A DNA stretch of 64,000 nucleotides from Rhizophagus clarus (lineage: Eukaryota; Glomeromycota; Glomeromycetes; Glomerales; Glomeraceae), in assembly GCA_015698045.1 (NCBI GenBank), contig BLAL01000184.1:310001-374000 (forward strand), read 5' to 3'. The translations under genes were made by a program, and so were the position numbers. This document shows positions 41,872 to 51,163 of the stretch, in pieces. The notes beneath the pieces are model-generated. The model was given only the letters and a program-made list of their open reading frames with translations, had not been told where the DNA came from and did not search any database. Each line of letters begins with the position of its first letter. Position 1 is the first letter of the stretch.

Positions 41872-43596
41872 TTATTTCCTTGGTTTAACTTTAACAATTA
41901 ATTCTTTACAAACTCTAAGAAGTCCAGATCTGCATTTAAATGGTTCTTTTACGTTTGCTATTTCTATATCATATTTCCTATATATTAATGAAAACAAACA
42001 CTTTAATTCTAGTGTTGCCAATTTTCTTCCTGGACAGATTCTAATTCCACCTCCCCATATAGTAAAAGAATCTTTCATATGTTGTTTTTCAAGTAAATAT
42101 TTATCACTTTCTTCAACTTTATAAAATCTATCAGGATCAAATTTTTCAGGATCAGTCCAATAATTCTCACTTTTCATAATTGCACCATAAAGCATTTGAA
42201 ATGAAGTGTTTTCTGGCCAAGTAAATCCTCCAACCACATCTTTTTCAACATTTACACGAGGAATTGCGAAAGATATAGGATGATGACGATGTACTTCTTT
42301 GATAACTGCTTCACAGTACTTTAATTCATCAAGATCCTTAGATGTTATAGGCCTTGTTGGGTCATTTCCAAGGACTGTCTCAATTTCTTGTTGTAATCGT
42401 TGTTTCACTTCGGGATAAGTTCCAATATAATATATGACAAAGCAAATCAAATTTGACATCTATTATTTAAAAGATTTGGAAAGAAATAAATTTAAATTTT
42501 TGAAAGTTGAATACAGAATTTATTTTTAAATGAATTTACTTACAGTGCCTCCTCCAAGCAAAGAATCAAATAAGTTATCAAAAACCTCACTGTCAGACAT
42601 TGGTTTCAACAAATCATCATCAGCATGTTTCGTAACATTAATATCACGTGGTGTATTTGCGGTTAAATATGACGTTAACATATCATAACGAAGAGGTTGA
42701 TCTAATGGTGTATTCTCAATTTCAATTCTTCTTTCTCTAATTATAGTGTATATTTTCTCAAATAAATAATCTCTATTCTTTAAAAAATCTTTAATTTGAC
42801 CACGAAGAAATGGAACATAATGACGAACAAACTTATTAAACATAAAAAAATAAATCAATCCTCTGTCAAAAGTTTCAAGTGATTGAATAAACTTTTCAGT
42901 TTCTTTAATTTTTTCTTTTTCTTTTTCATTTAAAGAGTCATTGTTTTCTGGAAGGGTATAATAATAAGAAGCGACAGAATTATTTTTTACTCCAGTTGAA
43001 ATTTCAAACATTATTTCATTTGTAAATCTAGACATCCATTTTTTAAAATCCATTTCTTTATTTTCTCCTAGTTTACTCCAATAAGATTCCATTTCTTCCC
43101 ATAATACAACTGTCCGTTCAACAGCTTTATCGTTAAAACCTGGTGTCATCATAGCTTGAGATACAAATTGACGATTATATTTCCAAGATTTATAATCAGC
43201 ATTTCGAGATATTCCAGCTCCACTTGTTCCATATTTCATATATTCCATAGAATCTTCTGTAATAACATTTCTAATGGGATACTTAGTTCTTGATGAAGGT
43301 ACATTCATATTTTCAATTAAATCTGTTCTAGCTACTATAATTATACGTTGACCTGCTAATTGAATTTCATACATATCTCCGTATTTTTTATGTAATGACA
43401 TCAACCAATCGATATGTTCATATCCAAATCTTTGATGAGCATTACCAAGAACCGGAAGTGGAAATGGACCAGGTAAGGGATTTGGTCGAGTAAAATAACG
43501 ATAATAATATTGGGTTACATAAATAATTATAATAACTATCAGAAGAGAAACATAGTTTAAGTACGAAGGGAAAATTATAGATGTCATTTCGAACAA
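41872..43596 (-). CDS. Cytochrome P450 monooxygenase
   Basis: Membrane-anchored haem-thiolate monooxygenase; substrate unknown. Exons in transcription order 42544-43596 and 41872-42459 with a GT...AG intron at 42460-42543; 546 residues, typical of microsomal P450s. An N-terminal hydrophobic anchor (YVSLLIVIIIIYVT) is followed by the proline-rich hinge RPNPLPGPFPLPVLGN. The I-helix region is DSLLGGGT-MSNLICF, in which the usual acid-Thr pair of the oxygen-activating helix is not obvious. The K-helix ExxR is KEVHR, the PERF-like motif is FDPDRF, and the haem loop is FTIWGGGIRICPGRKLATLE with the thiolate Cys present. All core motifs are intact, so the gene looks functional. P450 family assignment cannot be made from motifs alone. 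Confidence 0.93.
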
Positions 43597-43720
43597 TTGG
43601 AAAAAGATGCATCAATCTTAAAAAATCAGCTGTATTATAATTTTTTTTTTTTTAAAAAAAAAAAACTCCGTGTACTACTTTATTGGGCGTGATTTCCTTT
43701 TATAATTCAACGGTGACACA

Positions 43721-43826
43721 AGGCCTGATCGCGCGGATTTTTGATCGGGTTATGAGTTGATACAGATTGGCTGACAAAATTGTGTAACCCGTTCAGTAAT
43801 CCGCGCGATCAGAATTGAGCAGGCCT
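43721..43826. mobile_element. Miniature inverted-repeat element (AGGCCTG family), 106 bp
   Basis: Left end AGGCCTGATCGCGCGGATTT and right end, reverse-complemented, AGGCCTGCTCAATTCTGATC followed by GCGCGGATT; the left arm looks like the right arm with about 10 bases missing. Flanked by the 3-bp direct repeat ACA (43718-43720 and 43827-43829). It sits inside the 364-bp divergent spacer between the P450 and SLD5 genes, so it may affect their promoters. Confidence 0.72.
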
Positions 43827-43960
43827 ACAGTTAGTTTGGACCTTTGCAACGTCACCGAAATTTTTTTGATGGGAAAATCACGTGCTGAACTCTTGGTGAC
43901 AGATCTACAGTAGATTCTATACAAACGCGTGAGAAAACTCGCGATTATTTCACTTTAAAA

Positions 43961-45123
43961 ATGTCTCGTATTTTTGCTCTCGATGATTTAGGAACATCAA
44001 GAGGACGTGTAATACCCACTCGACCTACACGAGAAATACCTGACATTGATATTGATCTTGATATTGATGATTTATCAGATAGTGATGTTGAGGATAAAAA
44101 GGAACAAGAAACTCAATTGCAAGTTGAAGAAGTATATAATAGTTATGAAACATTGAAAAGGACTTTGATTAATGAAGAATTTTCACCGGAAATTTTAGAG
44201 TATCAAGATAAAGCTATTCATAATTTAGATAAATTAATACAAGAACAAGTGCGTAATAAATAAAAAAGAAGGTTAAGGATTTTGGTTATCAGGCTAGAAA
44301 TTTTCTATTCAGAGAGATATATATATATTTTCCTTTTTTTTTGTATAGAGTACTATTTCGAGTGAAATGTTATTAATTCGGGAAAGAAAGCCTTTTGGTA
44401 TGCTTTTATTTAGTGATATTGATCGTATTAAATACATCATGGAAAAATATTTGCTATGTAGAAGAGTTAAGGTATCATCATCACACGATTTATTTATTAT
44501 AGCCTGAAAATAAAAAAAAAAAACACTAAATTTTTATTGATCCAAGATTGAAAATCAAGTCTTGAGCATTCTCTCATCGTCTATTTATAAAGAAAGATTA
44601 TCCGAAGCCGAATTAAGACATGCGGAAGAGTAATTTTTTACTTCTTTATTTTATTATTAACGTAACATTTTTTTTTCAATTTTTTTTTTAACATTATACA
44701 CTTATCTCATTAAGTTATAAGAAATTACTTGAAGATTATTTAAAAGCTGAACTTGGCAACAAACTTCCGGAAGATTGTTTGGAGGATGGTCAGTTTTTTC
44801 GTGTAAATCAATAATACTTATTATAGATTTTAGATTATTTAAAAAATTATTCTACAGGTATAATAAAGACTTTTGAAAAAAGACCGGATCTTTCGAAACC
44901 AGTATTTTGTCGCGTTATAAAACCTCTAGTTCCTAAGGATTCACCAGACACGTAACAAAAAGAAAATCTTTATTTGCTGATGATATTTATTAAAATACCA
45001 TAAAATTAACTTTCATTTCGGAATATTTTTAGTGACGTAAAACATGAACCAGGAGATGTTATTATGGATAAATATACGTATATGAGAGAAGCCCTGGAAG
45101 ATAATTTCGTAGAATTAATATAA
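43961..45123 (+). CDS. SLD5: GINS complex subunit Sld5
   Basis: Subunit of the GINS tetramer, part of the Cdc45-MCM-GINS replicative helicase in the nucleus. Exons 43961-44248, 44349-44471, 44547-44629, 44715-44788, 44858-44951, 45033-45123; 250 residues, as expected. The acidic N-terminus (DIDIDLDIDDLSDSDVED) leads into the helical A domain: ETLKRTLINEEFSPEILEYQ, then SDIDRIKYIMEKYLLCRR, a hallmark of Sld5, then RHAEDYKKLLEDYLKAELGN and LPEDCLEDD. The C-terminal B domain ends with VFCRVIKPLV and EDNFVELI, matching the family's usual ending (..G..VELI). The acceptor of exon 4 was placed at 44714 because it gives the phase that yields HAEDYKKLL; a nearby AG at 44722 does not. Confidence 0.93.
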
Positions 45124-45476
45124 TTTGAAATACATAAATTACTGCTTACAAAAGCAAATCAAAAGCAACTCTTTAGATTAAAATAATTGAAATTGCGAAA
45201 GTAATAAATCAATGGACTAGAATAAACTTAATTTTAAAAGGTATACAGGTATATATTAATGTTTAAAAGCTGCTTTTTAATGAAGATGGCTTAGGTTTTA
45301 TTCATTGATTTTTACAAAGCATTTGCATAAGCGCAATTATTATGCTGCAACAATAATTTCATAGATTAATTTTTTTTTAATAACACAATAATAAAACACG
45401 AAATATTATTTTCAGTATACATGTTCTTGTATTAATAATTCCTAAAATTAGTCTTGATTATACAATAAAGGTTATA
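45124..45476. other. Convergent 3' spacer, SLD5 and p47
   Basis: 353 AT-rich bases between two stop codons on opposite strands; presumed 3' UTRs. Nothing else seen. Confidence 0.5.
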
Positions 45477-47419
45477 TTAAATGTATCTTTGGACAACCAC
45501 TGAATTAAGGAGAGAAGCGTCGGTTAATGTTTGTCTCTCATCTTTAAGATCTCTTGATGGGAATGTCGTTTGTAGAATATAGTTACGTTGTGCTTCTCCA
45601 ACTCGTGAACTAATTAAAATAAAAAATAAGATTTTACTGGAATTAAAAATACAAACGTATTTTACATAAAGGAACACGTACGCATTAATGAAACTTCGGA
45701 TGTCTCCAACAGTATGTGTATGATTAAACCTGGATCTTAATCTAAAAAAGCGAGTAAGATAGTTAATAAAATAAAAATCAGAAACTTCATATTAAATTCA
45801 TTTAAGTTTACCTTGTTCCATCACCTAATCGGATTTGAATGGATGTTATTGGTAACGATTCATCTATTTCTAATTCTCTTGCTCTCGGCACGGTTTCACT
45901 TGACGACGAAGTTGAGGGATATGCACCCGGTGTACTGCTAGTGATTACAGTCGGTGTAGGACTAAAAAAATAATAAAAGTAAATAATTTAATTTTCTCAA
46001 TATTATTAAACAAAAGTAACTTGACAAACCTTCCAAGTCTTTGCCCGGCGCCTGAAAATGGCTTATCAGGTTTCTTTGATGGAGGTTTATAATCTTCATC
46101 CAGCCTGCGAGCTACGCGCACATCCACCGGTTGATCTTGCCTTACATTTAGCAATGCCAAAGGAGCGCGCCTGTACATATTTTACGTAAATTATTAATTT
46201 TCAATATTTCTAATACATATTTTACGTAAATTATTAATTTTCAATATTTCTAATGTGTTTGTAAATCAGAAATATATCATTATTTACCCGCTATTAATAG
46301 CTTTCAAGAATTCTTCGTTCGCTGGATCATCATAAGCCATTAATGGACCATCCTCAATACTGAACCCATTTCTCCAGAATGTTAAATGACGAACAACCTG
46401 CAGGTAAATTAAAATGTAAATAATGTTACAAGGTTATCATTAAAATTGAATATATTGGACTTACCGGAACAGGTGGTTCTGTTGATGCGGTTGATGTAGT
46501 TGGATTATTAATTATAACAGAAGGCTCATCATCGCTTCCAAGCTTATAACCTAACGTCGAAATAAATTTTATTGGTAAGACAAAATACTAGGCGCTATTA
46601 TTAAGTAGGCAATTAAATTACAAACCGGTTCCGGAAAAGAAAGTACGTTCAGAAGGTCTAGTAACTTCTAGTTCTTCAGCGGGTCCACGGCCACTTCTGT
46701 CATATAAATAAATCGCTGTTGTAAATATTGTCATAATCATAATAAAAGTTATTTGAATGTCATTAATTACTCTGCTGCCTTTTTTAAGATGTCTGAAACC
46801 AATGAGTTCGATGGCTTTGTTGGTTTAGCATTAGGATTCTGCATAAAGATGCCACTATATATTCCAATGAAAATGTTACAATATTGTAAATGCATTTTTA
46901 AGAATTGGATTTAAAATTTGCTCACGATTTTTCGCCTCCAGCAAACAAATTTTCGCGTTCCTCGTCCTCGTCTTCTTCTTCAGACTGTTCTTTGTCAAGA
47001 TCATGTAAAGTAGCAAAAGAGCTTAAAGAAGAATTTAAATAAAGAAAGCAAAACTTAAAAGTTTAATAAAACAAATGGTTGCTAATGAGTTTAAAGAAAG
47101 AAAGGTCTTTAAAATACCTTCTTGGGGCCGCTGTAGAATTTGTTCCCTGAAATGGTCCCCCAGTGTCACGAGAGCCCGAGGCAGTGACTTCTGGTTCCGC
47201 AATCATTTGTTCTGAATTCGCTCCTTCATAAAAATTAACTACGGCCGCCTATTAAAATAGAAAAAACGCGACTCAGAAAATGTACAAAAGTTTATGAATT
47301 AGCAAACAATTAAGTACATTTATGTCCCAATTAGCCGCTTCTAAATAGAATCTCGCTTGTTGTTCAGTACAAGAAACAATTCCAGTGAATTGTGTAATCA
47401 AATCGTCCTCTTCAGACAT
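45477..47419 (-). CDS. SHP1: p47/Shp1-type UBX cofactor of Cdc48/p97
   Basis: Adaptor that binds Cdc48/p97 and ubiquitin, acting in membrane fusion and protein quality control. Exons in transcription order: 47318-47419, 47118-47248, 46926-47021, 46771-46854, 46626-46696, 46465-46550, 46288-46397, 46030-46170, 45812-45961, 45682-45741, 45477-45609; 387 residues. Three family domains in the expected order: N-terminal UBA-like ([20 protein letters not shown], residues 1-45), SEP domain ([20 protein letters not shown], about 191-260), and C-terminal UBX ([12 protein letters not shown]...[16 protein letters not shown], ending [12 protein letters not shown], about 305-387). Linkers carry acidic runs (EEEDEDEER) and conserved short motifs ([10 protein letters not shown] and FFSGTGYKLGS). 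Starts only 195 bp from SF3B5 on the opposite strand. Confidence 0.95.
46175..46254. repeat. Perfect 40-bp tandem duplication inside a p47 intron
   Basis: Two back-to-back copies of a 40-bp unit starting ACATATTTTACGTAAATTAT (46175 and 46215), located in the intron between exons 7 and 8 of the p47 gene. The identity of the copies indicates a recent local duplication. The splice sites lie outside it. Confidence 0.9.
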
Positions 47420-47614
47420 AATTAGAAATAGAGAAATTCAAAAGAAATTCGTTTATTCATATATCTCTCATCCGGTGTTATAGGTGTTATACAAAAAAAA
47501 CATATGCATAACTTACGTGTACGTAGTACGTCCGCATGTATATCTTTTCGAAAATTTCACGTGATAAGTGTTGATTAAAGTTCTTCGTTGTTTTAACAAA
47601 CTTTTCTTAGCGAA
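47420..47614. promoter_or_regulatory. Divergent promoter region, p47 / SF3B5
   Basis: 195 bp between the start codons of two divergent genes, so both promoters must fit or overlap here. The sequence contains CACGTGATA near 47560 and paired TACGT/ACGTAC words near 47516-47532. No defined binding site can be asserted. Confidence 0.5.
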
Positions 47615-48242
47615 ATGGTATGTGTATCATTAAATAAGTTAAAATTATTGATAAACGCGTAATTAAAATGATGTTTGCATTTATAGGATCGTTTCAATCT
47701 TAATAGTCAACTCGAACATTGTAAGTTTTTGCAGCCCAACTCGGACTCGATCCGTTATTTGTTCACTCTAATTTCGCTCTGTGGATCAAAAGGAGTGCAA
47801 TTACACTAGTTCCTTTTATTAATATCTGATTTTTATTAATCTTATTTATTATTAAATTTAGTACAATCTAAATATGTTGGAACTGGTCATGCAGATACAA
47901 ATAAGTTGTAAGTGCTTTTTCAGTCATTTTTTTTTCTTTCTTTCATTTCACTTAAAAAATCGAATTTTATATATACAGCGAATGGATGGTAAATCAACAT
48001 CGAGATAGTTACGCTTCGTATATTGGTCATCATTCTTTAATTTCTTATTTTGCTGTAGCACAAAATGAAAGTATTGCTAGAGTGAAATTTGAATTTGTAG
48101 AAGTAAGTGTTATAATAACAAAAAAAAAATTTTTTTTTTAAATTGATTTGAATTATGTTATTAATGTTAACTAAATTTGGTTTATGTATTTTTGAAGAAA
48201 ATGCTACAACCTTGTGGATTACCTGTTCCTAGAGATGAATAA
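47615..48242 (+). CDS. SF3B5: Splicing factor 3B subunit 5 (SF3b10)
   Basis: Smallest subunit of the SF3b complex of the U2 snRNP, needed for branch-site recognition. Exons 47615-47617, 47687-47720, 47862-47907, 47979-48102, 48198-48242 encode 83 residues, the family's size. The first exon is just the ATG codon, immediately followed by GTATGT. The product reads MDRFNLNSQLEH-LQSKYVGTGHADTNK-FEWMVNQHRDSYASYIGHHS...VEKMLQPCGLPVPRDE and aligns with animal and fungal SF3B5 end to end. None of the exons is long enough to stand out as an open frame, so the gene is easily missed. It is divergent from p47 and convergent with PRP4. Confidence 0.96.
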
Positions 48243-48496
48243 CTTCATTTTAACAATTCACGGTTTATTAGAATTATTTTATAATATTGCAATGCGTTAT
48301 AACTATCTCAAGAAAGAAACGTTCACTAATTGTTATTTGAAGATTAAACAATTTAATTAATGCAAATTTCTATCTTCTGAAAAATTAACAATGGAAATTT
48401 TAATATATTAACAAAATCTACTATATTTTAATGTTAAGAATTAATAAAAATAAAATAATAATATGATCATATGTCAATACATATTTCGAATTTATT

Positions 48497-50924
48497 TTAA
48501 ATTGGCAAATTTTCATTTGCCCACAATTTAAATGTCCGATCGAATCCAGAAGAAGCAATAAATTTATTATCTAAAGATAAATAGGTATCTAAGTATAAAA
48601 TAAATATAATAATTCAATCTTAATAAAGATATACTAACCTAAAGAAACGTCTACAGACATAACTTTTCCGTCATGTCCTGCTAGACTCTTTAACCAGTTC
48701 CAATCATCTGCAGACCATATATTAACAAACCCATCGTATCCACTACTTACTAAATACAAACCAGATATTGCGGGTTTAACACCATTTACTAGTTCATCAT
48801 TCTCTAAAGTCACTGTACCATGGAAAAACCTTGCTTCTGATACAAGAGATTTATGTGCAGCGATAGCATATATACATCGCAAGGTTCGAATGTCCCAAAT
48901 TCGAATCGTATTGTCAGCACTTCCAGTGACGACTTGATAACTAGAGGATGGAAAATATTGTCTGATAAGACAACGTTAAACATAGTGTAATTACTAAATG
49001 TTTATCGCTTACCCGTTTGGTGAAAAGTCTACTGATAAGATATCTTTAACATGCCCTTCTAATACCATTGTGGATCTGCCTGTTCTTAAATCCCATACTC
49101 TTCCTATTGCATCTAATCCGCTACAAAAAGTAAAAACACGTAAAATTAAGATTTCTCCAACGTGTGATCATTTTCCATCAAAAAAATTAAAATACCCTGT
49201 GGCGACTAATGCACCATCTATTTGAAATCTAATTGCATAGACTTCTCTTGAATGACCTTCTTGCAAAAGCAACTCTTCTGTAGTTTCAACGTCCCAGAGA
49301 CGCCATGAAGTATCATAACTATGTAATAAAAATACATTTGATATAAAACAAAGTTGTAATATTAATGTCAATTTGAAGAAATACCTCGCCGATCCAATAA
49401 ACCGTCCAGAAGGATGAAAGTCAATCTTTGATACCCTAGCGGTATGTCCTTGTAATGATGCCAATGGTGCTTCATTCTCTAATGACCACAAGTTGATAAG
49501 CCCATCAGATCCTCCTGATGCCAAATTTACTACACTTCCATCAATGGATACGGTTGACTGTGGATGCCAAGAAACTCCTCCAACCCGATCAGCATGACCT
49601 AGTATTCGTATAAATAGTAAGATAAACGATAGACGATATCTTTGAAAGTAATAATACAAACCTTTTAAAGTAGCAACCGCACTACAACTTGGTACACTCC
49701 ATATTTTACATAATCCGGACCACGAACCAGTAGCAATCAGATTACAATCTGGTGAAAAAGTACATTGTGAAATTGGTCGATCATCTCCAATTTGAGAACT
49801 GAAATTTGCATAAGACTAAAAGCATATAAAAAAAAAAATTAATATTAACTATTAACGTTTTGTCTTTATAACAAAGAAAACTTGTTCGAAATTTAGTTGC
49901 CTTTAACTCTGCAAATAAGTCCTTTCGTAATGATTTTAATTGAGGTAATGGCAATTCATATTCTAAACGTTGCTTTTGAAGTCGATCTCTTGATCTATAA
50001 AGAAAATAGAAGTTAATATATTATATGAATCAACATAGAGTTATATTTAATAACCAACCTGGGTAAAGAGTATCTTGCTATCCACCGCCGAGCTTCTAAC
50101 AATTCCGGAGTTCCTTGTGTGAAAAACTCTTCCTCTTTCTTGATTTATAAACACGAACTAAGTCCACTTGTTCGTCAATAAGTTATTCAACAAACAGATA
50201 ACAATTATTGTCGCACAAAACATACCTCTTCCTCAGACTCGGATGAGGATGATTCTTCCTCATCAGGAACAATTTCAGTTCCTTCTTGTTTTGAAAGTAA
50301 ATATCGTAGACGATCGCGTCTATCTCCGGGCTGTTAAAATTGACACGTTATTATGAAAATTTTAGAATGTACCCTATGGAAAATTTCGCTTACCCCTTCA
50401 CCGAATAAACATTGTGGTTCTCCTAGTTCTCTAAGCTTTGCTCGAACGCGTCCATCATCAGTTGGTACTGCAAGTGTTCTGGCACGTTTCTTACGTTCAA
50501 ATTCATCTAAAATTGCCTGGTGTTCTTCACGTGATTTTTTAGACGACTCGGATAATTCATAGTTCATCGGAGTGTCGACTGTGAAATAATTTTGTGAACA
50601 CAATCTTGCAAGTCATTAAAGAAATAAATAAAGAGATAAATCTACTAACCTAAATCTTCCAGAGAGACTCCATTTATGCCCTTGACATATATAATTATCA
50701 AATTATCAAGCGAGTCAATAAAGCTGGAACAAATAAATAATTATGACAAAACATACCTCTGCAACAGTCGTCTTCCTTCTATTTTGACGTTCAGATTCTT
50801 CAAGGCTACCAAAGTGAACTCTTCTAGATAACGAACTGGACAATGAGGCTTCACCGGCACGTTTACTCGGCTTATTACTATCAATATCCATAGGAGTTGA
50901 CATGTTTAAGGATGTAACATGCAA
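48497..50924 (-). CDS. PRP4: U4/U6 snRNP component Prp4 (WD40)
   Basis: WD40 protein of the U4/U6 di-snRNP, a pre-mRNA splicing factor. Exons in transcription order: 50757-50924, 50650-50680, 50394-50578, 50226-50330, 50059-50138, 49901-49994, 49662-49815, 49385-49598, 49196-49318, 49013-49120, 48639-48940, 48497-48588. It is 551 residues from the first ATG (50924), or 544 from the second (50903, [10 protein letters not shown]), which may be the real start. N-terminal Prp4 signatures: [35 protein letters not shown], and then [14 protein letters not shown]. The middle has [11 protein letters not shown] and QIGDDRPIS. Seven WD-type blades follow ([85 protein letters not shown]). The intron 49816-49900 has a GC donor. 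Confidence 0.95.
49816..49900 (-). other. GC-AG intron in PRP4
   Basis: The exon ends GAGTTAAAG and is followed by GCAACTAAATTT; the acceptor is GCTTTTAG before TCTTATGCAAATTTC. This is the only phase-0 junction I can find that yields [19 protein letters not shown], which aligns with other Prp4 proteins without gaps. A GT donor 22 bases downstream gives the wrong phase. Confidence 0.75.
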
Positions 50925-51163
50925 ATGGCTGTTCGCGAAGCCAATTTTTTTTTATCAGCCTCTTATATTTTTATTTTCCACGTTTTTGTACAACTTAAAG
51001 AGAATGTTTATTTGTATTTATTTGTTGATCCGTTATCTGTTATTGCATAGCATAATTCCATTTAATTTCATCAACCAATAGAATTTAGACAACAAAAATT
51101 TATACGAGTATTTATGATAGCAAGCAAAGTGAAACTTTCAATTTTTTGTATTTCGCCAAGAAA
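50925..51163. promoter_or_regulatory. Divergent promoter region, PRP4 / PMT4
   Basis: 239 bp between two divergent start codons; likely shared or overlapping promoters. Contains T-rich and A-rich runs on the two flanks and CGTTTTTGTACAAC near 50981. No specific factor site can be claimed. Confidence 0.45.

Noticed and set aside
41867..42124. Plus-strand frame opposite the P450 gene
   Set aside because: Exact antisense of the haem-binding exon; a shadow.
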